From a virus, in the IMG/VR virus record IMGVR_UViG_3300049491_000170, positions 1-32,447 of that record: 32,447 nucleotides of DNA. One strand, given 5' to 3'. The number at the start of each line of letters is the position of its first letter. Position 1 is the first letter of the stretch. Below are positions 1-8,345 of this stretch, piece by piece. The position numbers and the translations under genes were made by a program. The notes below the pieces were generated by a model. That model was not told where the DNA came from. It saw only the letters and a program-made list of their open reading frames with translations, and made no database searches.

Positions 1-174
1 CGCATCGTCCGCCTGTGGGGACGGCTCTGCGTCCGCGTCGAGGACGAGTTCTGGATCGGCCATCGCTTCGTTAAGTTCTTCGGTTTTGAGCCTGTCCTGC
101 ACAACACCGACTCAGCCGGAAACGGCTTCACACTTTATCAATTGAGGAAATCATGGCAGCAGCAGCCGCACTAG
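1..174 (+). CDS. C-terminal fragment of a T7 gp13-like / DUF2833 virion protein
   Basis: Frame 1 is open from the window edge to a TAG at 172-174 and gives 57 residues. The segment HRFVKFFGFEPV, preceded by a Trp/Arg-rich stretch, resembles the end of the acetyltransferase-like gp13 family of T7-type phages (DUF2833), where a similar aromatic block follows the fold's last helix. The position directly before a gp14-like gene fits the T7 order 13-14-15-16-17. It overlaps the next gene by 22 bases, which suggests translational coupling. The family call rests on a short tail plus gene order; another small virion protein is possible. Confidence 0.6.
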   Translation, partial: RIVRLWGRLCVRVEDEFWIGHRFVKFFGFEPVLHNTDSAGNGFTLYQLRKSWQQQPH

Positions 175-785
175 GTTCAGTAGTTCAGGGCGTGACTGGC
201 TTTATGCAGAGCCAGTATCAAGCCAAAGTCGCCAACATGAACGCGAATGTTGCCCTGTGGAACGCAGAGCGGACTCGAGTTCGGACTGGGATCGACGCTC
301 AGGAGAAAGATTACCTCGAGACTCGAGCGGTTCTTGGGGAGCAGGAAGTTGCTCAGGCCGCCTCTGGCGTTAGCCTTGCGGGCAAAAGCCAAATTGCCAC
401 AAGAAACTCGGCGCGCCTGCTTGGACGCAGGGATACTCAGAACATCGTCGAAGAAGGCCAGATGGAGCGGTACAATCACCTTGTCGAAGCAGCAAACTTC
501 AAAGCCGAAAAATCCGCTGCGAAGATCAGCGGCGTATCATCCCTCGTTGGTGGTGTGCTTGGTGCGGCCTCTGCGATGGCAGGATCGTCGATGGCAGGTG
601 GAGCGCAGGCATCCCCCGCTCAGGCCAAGTATCCGCCTAAGCCGGTGCTTAAGCCTCAGCCTTTTAAGACGGCGCCGGTAGCTGCGAAATCAACTCTGAT
701 GCGACCTCGACCAAACCCTCCGATGGGCTTTACTTTCCCTTCGTTTAACCTCATGAAAAGACGTACTTATGGCGGGCCAATCTGA
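153..785 (+). CDS. T7 gp14-like internal virion (core) protein
   Basis: The 210-residue protein starts at an ATG preceded by a GAGG ribosome-binding site. Residues 1-30 are Ala/Gly-rich with a helix, 35-130 are charged helical sequence, 130-155 form a Gly/Ala/Ser/Met-rich hydrophobic stretch (SLVGGVLGAASAMAG), and the tail is Pro-rich. This matches the gp14 internal core proteins of T7-like phages in length, composition and position. In T7, gp14 is ejected first and forms a channel in the outer membrane. The gene ends in TGATG with the following gene (1-base overlap). Function is inferred from composition and gene order, since gp14 proteins diverge strongly in sequence. Confidence 0.7.
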   Translation: MAAAAALGSVVQGVTGFMQSQYQAKVANMNANVALWNAERTRVRTGIDAQEKDYLETRAVLGEQEVAQAASGVSLAGKSQIATRNSARLLGRRDTQNIVEEGQMERYNHLVEAANFKAEKSAAKISGVSSLVGGVLGAASAMAGSSMAGGAQASPAQAKYPPKPVLKPQPFKTAPVAAKSTLMRPRPNPPMGFTFPSFNLMKRRTYGGPI

Positions 786-3700
786 TGCGTGTACCTTCAC
801 CCACGACCGGCACCACTAACCGTTCACGGACTGCGGCGGCTTACCTCCAGCCAGCGACGCCGAACTTCTCTGGCCTTGTTCAGGGCGTAGATGCTCTTGG
901 CAACGCTGTTACGAAAAGTTTCAAAGACAGGGAGAACGAAGCCAAGCAAAACGACCTCTACGAGGCCAACGCTCGCTATGTTGAGTTCAATGCGCAGTCG
1001 GCTGCACAGGCTGAGCGGATCGCCCGCGAGTCTCACCCCGATGATCCGACTCTCAAGGATCGTATTGAGTCTCAACAGTACAACTTTGAGCAGGAGTTTA
1101 TCTCTAGCTTGCCGCCAGAGCTTCAGGAGCGGTTTAAGGTTTCCGTAGCTGAAACTCGTGTGCGTATTCGCGGCCAGACCTCGGATCAGGTTAACCGCAC
1201 GGCGGATAATGCTGAACGGTTCAAGACGACTGAACAGTTTGCTGGCTTCATCAACGAGGCCACGAACGCCGCAAAAGAACTCACCGATCAGGCTGAGCCT
1301 GGCGACGAGACTCTTGCTGACCGCATCAAAGCTGACTACCAAGCGCGTAAAGCTGAATACCTAAAGACGGTGCCAGACAAACTCAAGAACGAGTTTGAAA
1401 TGCGGTTTGCTGAAAGCGACATCAGCCTGGCGAACGGTGCTGACGCAGCGCAGAAGAAGGGACGGCAAGTCTACCAAAGCGATGCCCTTAATCGGATGCA
1501 AAGCGAGGCTAAGGATACGATTACAGTCGATCCAGACTCACTCGAAGGCCAGAAAGCCATCATTGACGAGACTATCGATCACTCGGATTTCACAGAAACC
1601 GAAAAGTTCCTGATGAAGCAGAAAGCTGCGGCGGACCTTGAAAAGACAGGGTACACTGAAGTCCTCAAGCGGCAGAAAGTCAAGACCACTTCCTACATGG
1701 GAGAATTGGTTCAGGGAACGCAGCGCCTGTCGCAAAAGTACGGCCTTCCTGCGAAAGATTTCCTTACGGTGTTCTCGTATGAGACTGGCGGCACCTTCGC
1801 TGTTGATCAGGCGGGCGGCAAGAACAACGCACACCTGGGTTTGATCCAGTTCGGTCCGGCGGAACAGAAAAAATACGGCATCCATAAGGGCATGTCGGTT
1901 AGCGAGCATCTTGATGCTGTCGATCGTTATCTGACCGATCGAGGGTTTAAGCCCGGCATGTCCTTGATAGACCTGTATTCGACGATTAACGCTGGATCAC
2001 CTGGCCGAAACAACACCTCTGATGCGAATAACGGCGGAGCCCCTGGAACTGTGGCTGATAAAGTCACAGACCAGATGGGAGCACATGCGGCGAAGGCTGA
2101 GTCGGTTCTTGCAAACGACACGACAAATGCGCCTCGGCTTCCGGTCAAGTCTAGTGGAGGCGACATTGCCAACGTTGATCCAAAAGTTCTCGACGCTTAC
2201 GAGCGACTGCAGGGAGCCTTTGGCCAGCAAATACTCGTCAAGTCCGGCTTCCGTGACCCAAATAAAAACGCTGATGTCGGTGGAGCCAAGCACTCTCAGC
2301 ATATAGAGGGCACGGCGCTTGACCTCGAGACTGGCGATATGTCTCACGCCGAGCGCCTACGTCTGATTAAGATGGCCTCGGCTATGGGCTTTACCGGCAT
2401 CGGAGTGTATGCGAATAACATCCACCTCGATATGCGGGCAGGCCCTCCTAAAATGTGGGGACCAACGCACAGTGCTGATAGCGTTCCTGCTTGGGCTTAT
2501 GCTGCGGGGATCGAACATCGTGCTCGTAAAGGCGGAAGCCAGCCGGATGGACTCCCTGCGGATTTTTCCAAGCATAAGGCAAACGGTGTGTTGGCTGTGC
2601 GGGGCAAGTTTGCTCCGCCCGATAACCTCGATGAAGACCCTCGCTTCATTAACGTTCCTTTCGAGGATCGTACTGCAATCCGTAATACGATTGACGGAGA
2701 AGTTGCCAGGCTTCAAGCCGCACAGGCTACTCAGCAGGAAGACGCCCGCAAAGCAACTGTTGACGCACTGTATAACAACCTGTTCGACGGCAAAGCTGGG
2801 CTAGCCGACATCGACGAGGCGATGAAAACCGGACTGTTGACCACGTTCGAGGAGCGGAAGAAAGCTGTCGGCATTGTCGAGGAACGTGAGAAGACCGGGC
2901 TTGTTGAGCGGAAAGCAGTCGAACGCCTGGCTAACGGCAATATGTTTGACATTACGAACTCAGATGATAACAAAGCCCTCAACACGTTGTATGGGGACAA
3001 AGGCACGACTGCGATTAATCAGCGGAATCAGAACTATGTCCAGCAAGGTTTGATCCCCCTCGTTGAAAAAGCTGGCGCTATCCCGCCGGACGCAGTAGGT
3101 ACGCTGACCACGATGTCTCGCAGTACTGATGGCCGCAACATGGTGTTTGCGCTGCAGACGCTGAACGCGCTTGAAGACCTCAATCCAAGTGTTTACGGGG
3201 CGCAGGTAACACCAGCCGTTCGCCACAAAGCAGACCTCTATGAGGCTCTCGTTGGCACGATGCCTGATAAGCAATTGATCGAGATGCTCTCAGATGCACC
3301 GACATCGCAAGAGCGAAACGATCGGGAGGCTTATCGAAAGCAAGCTGAAGAAATGCTTCAGCCGAACAGTCCTACACCAGTTCGGTTCGCAGATCAGTTT
3401 GGTGAGATCGACGGCGCACCGCTTACGCCCACCACAGTGCAAGCAACAACCGAGTGGAATACTTTGTTTGTTGAAGCCATGGCTAGGACTCGCGGCAACC
3501 AAGAAGCCTCAGTCGGCCTTGCCAACAAGCAGTTCTCTCGCGTGTGGAAAAAGACTCAGATCGACGGAGTTGACGCTCTGATGAAGTATCCACCGGAGTT
3601 GTACTCACCGACTATTGGTAGCGATCACTCCTGGATGACAAAACAACTTCGCGGAGAGTTGGGGCTTACCGATGCTCAGCGAGTGTTCGTCGTGTCGGAC

Positions 3701-4294
3701 GCAACTACCGCAAAAGAAGTCGCCATGATGCATACGCCTACGGCTGGCGGCAGGGCTGGTCCTTCGGTCGGGCCAAGTGCGACTCGTCCATCGTATCGAG
3801 TGTTCGTGCAGAAAGAGGACGGTTCACTGGACTTTGTGCGAGGCGAAAGCGGCCGCCCCCTCCGTCATGTGTTCACGCCGTCCGAGGACGATATGGCACA
3901 GCACGAACTTGACCTGCGGATCAAGTCGAAGAAAGTCGAACTTGAAACGATCATGAAGATTATGAGCCCGGGGCCGGGGACTGCTCTTATGGGTGTGCCT
4001 GATGAAATCACTAAGCGCGGTGCAGACCTGGCTAAGGAGATTGAAACCCTTCGCAGCCGGGCGCAACAGAAAGCTGTCGAGACGGAGAACTCTTACAAGA
4101 GCCCCGCACAGAAAGAACTCTCCGTTCAGCAAGCTAAGTGGGATGAACTGATCAGCGACATAGGTACTTGGACTGGACCGATCGAAGAATGGCCAAGGTA
4201 TAAAGAACTCGAAGCGGTCGATAAGGCGCTTGAAGCCGCCAAGCCCCTGGCCGAAAAAGAAGCAGAAGCGCAGCGTAAGCGGATCGGAGAATAA
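785..4294 (+). CDS. Internal virion protein with lysozyme-like and M15 peptidase domains (gp15 position)
   Basis: The 1169-residue protein sits where T7 has gp15. Residues 1-300 are helical and charged. Residues 305-440 look like a lysozyme/transglycosylase-like domain: SYETGGTF at 331-338 places a candidate catalytic Glu at 333, followed by HLGLIQFG at 350-357. Residues 465-560 are a peptidase M15 domain with the S-x-H-x2-G-x-A-x-D signature (H506, D513) and a later H547-L-D, the expected zinc ligands. The rest is helical with a Lys/Glu-rich end. Such a protein would open peptidoglycan during DNA ejection by cutting glycan and peptide. It begins in TGATG with the gp14-like gene. In T7 the transglycosylase is on gp16, so the placement differs. 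Confidence 0.85.
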   Translation: MRVPSPTTGTTNRSRTAAAYLQPATPNFSGLVQGVDALGNAVTKSFKDRENEAKQNDLYEANARYVEFNAQSAAQAERIARESHPDDPTLKDRIESQQYNFEQEFISSLPPELQERFKVSVAETRVRIRGQTSDQVNRTADNAERFKTTEQFAGFINEATNAAKELTDQAEPGDETLADRIKADYQARKAEYLKTVPDKLKNEFEMRFAESDISLANGADAAQKKGRQVYQSDALNRMQSEAKDTITVDPDSLEGQKAIIDETIDHSDFTETEKFLMKQKAAADLEKTGYTEVLKRQKVKTTSYMGELVQGTQRLSQKYGLPAKDFLTVFSYETGGTFAVDQAGGKNNAHLGLIQFGPAEQKKYGIHKGMSVSEHLDAVDRYLTDRGFKPGMSLIDLYSTINAGSPGRNNTSDANNGGAPGTVADKVTDQMGAHAAKAESVLANDTTNAPRLPVKSSGGDIANVDPKVLDAYERLQGAFGQQILVKSGFRDPNKNADVGGAKHSQHIEGTALDLETGDMSHAERLRLIKMASAMGFTGIGVYANNIHLDMRAGPPKMWGPTHSADSVPAWAYAAGIEHRARKGGSQPDGLPADFSKHKANGVLAVRGKFAPPDNLDEDPRFINVPFEDRTAIRNTIDGEVARLQAAQATQQEDARKATVDALYNNLFDGKAGLADIDEAMKTGLLTTFEERKKAVGIVEEREKTGLVERKAVERLANGNMFDITNSDDNKALNTLYGDKGTTAINQRNQNYVQQGLIPLVEKAGAIPPDAVGTLTTMSRSTDGRNMVFALQTLNALEDLNPSVYGAQVTPAVRHKADLYEALVGTMPDKQLIEMLSDAPTSQERNDREAYRKQAEEMLQPNSPTPVRFADQFGEIDGAPLTPTTVQATTEWNTLFVEAMARTRGNQEASVGLANKQFSRVWKKTQIDGVDALMKYPPELYSPTIGSDHSWMTKQLRGELGLTDAQRVFVVSDATTAKEVAMMHTPTAGGRAGPSVGPSATRPSYRVFVQKEDGSLDFVRGESGRPLRHVFTPSEDDMAQHELDLRIKSKKVELETIMKIMSPGPGTALMGVPDEITKRGADLAKEIETLRSRAQQKAVETENSYKSPAQKELSVQQAKWDELISDIGTWTGPIEEWPRYKELEAVDKALEAAKPLAEKEAEAQRKRIGE

Positions 4295-4295
4295 G

Positions 4296-7200
4296 ATGCC
4301 ACAATTTGAAGAAAAAACTGTCGATCCGTTCTTTGCCCCAACCGCACCTACTGATGGAGGTATTCTTGACCGCCCCGTTTCTTCTTGGACTGATATTGGA
4401 CGAGCTGCGCTGGAACAGGAAAACGACATTTACAACTTTGGTCAGGCTATCAACCGGGATAAGTTTCCCCCTGTGGATGGTTACGACGAGGTTGATTACC
4501 TCAAAAAGAAGGGGCTTCTCGAGAACGGTGAGCGGTTCCTGGGATCGTCAAGCCCCGCCGAGACAGAGTGGAAGATCGAACAAGTCCGGCGTGAAGAGGA
4601 GAACAAGAGAATACTCGACGCAGGCGGTGTCGCCGCTTTCGGCGCACAGGTCCTTTCAGGCGCAGTAAGTCCAACAACCTTCATTCCGTTTTGGAAAGGC
4701 GCCACAGGCTCAAAAGCGATCTTGATGGGCGCGGCCTCGTTATTCGCTGGCGCGGCCGCACAGGAGATGGTTCTGTACGACAACCAGCTTACTCGCAGTC
4801 CAGGCGAAGTGGCGATGAGTCTCGGGTCTTCAGTTGTCCTTGGCGGAGTACTCGGTGCTATAGCACACACCCTCGCGAAGAAAGATTGGGATAAGCTAGT
4901 TTCGAATACGGATACTTTACCCGATAAAGAATACATATCCGCCCCTATGCGAATGTCTGGCGACCTCAACGCGATGGAAGTGACCACGTTGCAGGACGTT
5001 GGCAAACTTGAGGGAATGGGAGCCGCTGCTCTCTCCCGCCTCCCGATCGCACAGAACCCGATCATTCGAGGTTTGCAACAGTGGAACGCTCCTGCTTTTG
5101 TGAAGGAACAAGGCGGGTCTCCGGTTATTCGCCGGTTCACTGCAGGCTTCTCACAGGACGATCTTGCCCTGCAGAAAAACCAAGACTGGCTTGCGGCTTC
5201 ACCGGGCGGCAACGTGGAGAACCTGAAAAAGACCTATCAAGTCGTGGCTTACAAAGCGCATCAAGCCGTCGAGGGCGCTTATCTGGACTACGCCAAAACC
5301 AGTTCTGGCGTCATGCAAGCTACCCGTGCTAGGATTTCCGCCGCTCGTCAGGGAAAGATGTCCTACGATGAATTTAAGCAAGCAATTATTCGAGATATTT
5401 GGACGGGCTTCGAGAAAAACGCAGCGCCGGAAGTACGCAAAGCGGCTCAAGCTGTTGAAACGGAGGTCTTCAATAAGCTGTATAAAGAGGGCGTTGAAGT
5501 GGGTATTTACAAGGGCGACGAAAAGGTTGTAGGCGATGAGGGCTATGCTCGTCGTGTTTACAACCACACTGCGATTGTGCAGAGGCGCCAAGATTTTGCC
5601 AAAATACTGGCCGATCACTACAAGATGCAGCTTGAGACTGAGTTCGTGAAAGCGAATGAGAAGTTCGTGGCGAGGCAGGAAGCGGACAAGGCCAAGCTGG
5701 AAGCTTGGACTGTGCCGGAGGAAGAAGTCACCAAGCGGAAGATGGAACTTCAGCAGCGGCTTAAGGATGTCCAGGAGCAAACCGATCCGAACGTGCTTGC
5801 AGCTGATGCGGCCGATCGCACGATCACGCGGAACCTTCGTGCGCTGGCTAAGGAGAAAGACGGGCTGTTGGCAACAAAGTCCAACAATCCGAATGAGTTT
5901 TTGCTTCGGGCTGGTCGTATAGCCGAGATCGACGAGCAGATGAAACTTCATGCGAAGGATCAAGCGGACCTTGAGGAAGTGCTTGGTGAAGACCTTGGCA
6001 AGTATCGCAGTGTGGTGCGGGAGATTAACAAGAACCTTGACAACTTGAAGAAAGCCTTCGTCGGGGTTGAGGGCAGGCGCCAAGCTAAGCTCCGCAAGAT
6101 CGAAGGGCTCGAAGAGCAGCAGATCGACACGATCCTCAGCTACAGCGCTAAAATCGAGAAGCTGCGGAAGTTTGCTAAGTCGGCTTCGCCTGAGGCGCTT
6201 GGCAAAGCGATCAAAAAACTTCAGGACGATCTGGCCGACGCCGCAGGCAAGTACGATAAACTTGAGGATACTATTGTCAAAGCCGATGTTGAGAACCTAC
6301 CGGAGGTTCCATTCGCTGCGATTGACAAGCAGGGCGAAGTCGGCGAACGCATGATGAAGATCAATGCGAAGCTGGATGATCTGGAGAACTTCGACAGGGC
6401 TTCATTCGACAAAGCCCTCGACGAGATGAAGCGGACGCTTGGAGAAACTGCAGCAGAACTTAATGCCAAACGGACACTCCGCGCGGAGAAGCTGTGGGCA
6501 CAAGCGGAAAAACTTTCGCCAGAGGCTCGGCTTGCTCGGCAGAAGGCGCTTGAGACTAAGATGAAAGACGACACTGCGGATTTCCGTGATCGTTGGAGAT
6601 TGCGCGGCGCGGTGTCGGATGCTCCGATTACGATGAACGGAGCGGTCGCTGACCTCTCGGAGAAAGCCCGCGAGGACGCCGAAGCGGTCATCAACAAAAT
6701 CCTGGGGTCTGAGCGGCGCTTGGCCTACCATGACATTATCCAGGCCGAGCGCGGACCAGAACTCAAACGTGTGTTGAGCATCTCATCAGATAGCATAGCA
6801 GACTTCCTCGAGACCGACATTGAGAAAGTCATTGCGACTTACACTCGGACGCTTGGGGCGGACATCTCGCTTGCGAGGGTTTTCGGTGAAATGGTTCCTG
6901 GACAGGAGTTCAAAGCCCTCACCGACGAGAAAGATAAGATGCTTCAGGCGGTAAAAGAGGCCACGAAGAAAGACGGGACTCCGAAGTACACGCCAAAACA
7001 ACTGATTAAGGAAAACAAGAAGATCGAGGCTTTCTACGAAGGCGCTCGCAAAGACCTGTATGTGATGCTTGAGCGAGTCCGAGGTATTCGGAACGTACCG
7101 ACCGATCCAGAGGCTTGGTCCTATCGTGGGGCAAAAATGCTGATGGACCTCAACTACCTCCGGTTCATGGGCGGCGTGTTGATTTCCTCGATCCCGGACA

Positions 7201-8345
7201 TTAGCCGAGTTGTGATGAAGCACGGCCTGGCTAACACAATGAAGAACGCAGTGGTTCCGATGATTACGGACTTCAAGACGATCCGCATGTCACAGAGGGA
7301 AGCGCAGCTTGCGGGCACAGCCCTCGATGTTTTGCTTCACACTCGTATGTACTCGATGTCAGACGTTTTCGACGATGCTCATAGGGGGACTTCACTTGAA
7401 CGAGGTGTTCACTTCCTGGCTTCCCGCCTCGGTGTGTGGGGAGGGTTCGATCATTGGAACTCGGCCATGAAGCAAATCACTGCGGGAGTGGTGAACGCTC
7501 GTGCCCTCGACAACATCGCTATCGTGATGAAGGCGCAAAAGGGGAACGAGAAGAAAGCAATCGAGTTCCTCGCCAAGAACAACATCGACCAGGAAATTGC
7601 CGAGACCATCTGGAAACAGGTTACGAACGGCAAGGGCGGCGGCAAGGTAAATGGCATTTGGCTGCCGAACACGGAGCACTGGGACATGTCAGAACCTGGT
7701 GTGGCTCGAGCACAGCGAGCTTATCGTGCGATGCTTGCAGCTGAAGTCGATGCCACCATCGTTACGCCGGGATTGGGTAAGCCAAACTGGACTGACGAAA
7801 ATACATTCTACCGGATGCTGGCGCAGTTCAAATCCTACGGGATGGTCTCGACGCAGAAAGTTATGATGGCGAACCTGCAACAGCATGATGCAGCTGCCGC
7901 TAATGGCATTATGCTATCGCTTGGCCTCGGCGCTATGTCTTACTACCTTTATGCAATAGCAGTCGGCGGTAAGACTGAAGAAGAAATGCGGAATGCAGAA
8001 CTCGACAAATGGGCCGACGAAGCCATCAGTCGCTCAGGCGTAACGGCGGTCTTTGACCAGGTTCAGCGTGTGGCAGAGAAACTCCCGATCCTGCGCGAGT
8101 ACGCCAACTTCAGTGGTCGTGCTTCGACTCGTAGGGGTCAAGGTGATTTAATGGAGGCTGCACTTGGCCCATCTTTTGACTTGATGGAAAAGGCGTTCCG
8201 TGTTATAGAAGACGTTGACGCGCCAACGAAATCAACCATACACGCACTGCGCTTAATGTTTCCGTTACAGAACCTGTTTTACTTCCGACGCATACTTGAT
8301 CAAATCGAAGGAACCGTACCAGTTCCAGATCGGAGACAAAAATGA
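4296..8345 (+). CDS. Large internal virion / DNA ejection protein (gp16-like)
   Basis: I start it at ATG 4296, not the open frame's upstream ATG at 4230, because GGAGA lies five bases before 4296 and one base separates it from the previous stop. The product is about 1349 residues. Near the N terminus there are two hydrophobic Gly/Ala stretches (about residues 110-175), consistent with membrane insertion. Residues about 440-800 are long charged coiled coil rich in Lys, Glu and Leu. The C-terminal third is mixed with another hydrophobic patch (ANGIMLSLGLGAMSYYLYAIAV). Size, position after the gp15-like gene and before the tail fibre, and membrane-active segments fit the largest T7-like core protein. 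I see no transglycosylase motif here. Confidence 0.75.
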   Translation: MPQFEEKTVDPFFAPTAPTDGGILDRPVSSWTDIGRAALEQENDIYNFGQAINRDKFPPVDGYDEVDYLKKKGLLENGERFLGSSSPAETEWKIEQVRREEENKRILDAGGVAAFGAQVLSGAVSPTTFIPFWKGATGSKAILMGAASLFAGAAAQEMVLYDNQLTRSPGEVAMSLGSSVVLGGVLGAIAHTLAKKDWDKLVSNTDTLPDKEYISAPMRMSGDLNAMEVTTLQDVGKLEGMGAAALSRLPIAQNPIIRGLQQWNAPAFVKEQGGSPVIRRFTAGFSQDDLALQKNQDWLAASPGGNVENLKKTYQVVAYKAHQAVEGAYLDYAKTSSGVMQATRARISAARQGKMSYDEFKQAIIRDIWTGFEKNAAPEVRKAAQAVETEVFNKLYKEGVEVGIYKGDEKVVGDEGYARRVYNHTAIVQRRQDFAKILADHYKMQLETEFVKANEKFVARQEADKAKLEAWTVPEEEVTKRKMELQQRLKDVQEQTDPNVLAADAADRTITRNLRALAKEKDGLLATKSNNPNEFLLRAGRIAEIDEQMKLHAKDQADLEEVLGEDLGKYRSVVREINKNLDNLKKAFVGVEGRRQAKLRKIEGLEEQQIDTILSYSAKIEKLRKFAKSASPEALGKAIKKLQDDLADAAGKYDKLEDTIVKADVENLPEVPFAAIDKQGEVGERMMKINAKLDDLENFDRASFDKALDEMKRTLGETAAELNAKRTLRAEKLWAQAEKLSPEARLARQKALETKMKDDTADFRDRWRLRGAVSDAPITMNGAVADLSEKAREDAEAVINKILGSERRLAYHDIIQAERGPELKRVLSISSDSIADFLETDIEKVIATYTRTLGADISLARVFGEMVPGQEFKALTDEKDKMLQAVKEATKKDGTPKYTPKQLIKENKKIEAFYEGARKDLYVMLERVRGIRNVPTDPEAWSYRGAKMLMDLNYLRFMGGVLISSIPDISRVVMKHGLANTMKNAVVPMITDFKTIRMSQREAQLAGTALDVLLHTRMYSMSDVFDDAHRGTSLERGVHFLASRLGVWGGFDHWNSAMKQITAGVVNARALDNIAIVMKAQKGNEKKAIEFLAKNNIDQEIAETIWKQVTNGKGGGKVNGIWLPNTEHWDMSEPGVARAQRAYRAMLAAEVDATIVTPGLGKPNWTDENTFYRMLAQFKSYGMVSTQKVMMANLQQHDAAAANGIMLSLGLGAMSYYLYAIAVGGKTEEEMRNAELDKWADEAISRSGVTAVFDQVQRVAEKLPILREYANFSGRASTRRGQGDLMEAALGPSFDLMEKAFRVIEDVDAPTKSTIHALRLMFPLQNLFYFRRILDQIEGTVPVPDRRQK

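Noticed and set aside
5199-6083. 294-codon minus-strand frame inside the ejection protein
   Set aside because: Shadow frame: no ribosome-binding site, and the plus strand has a continuous virion protein.
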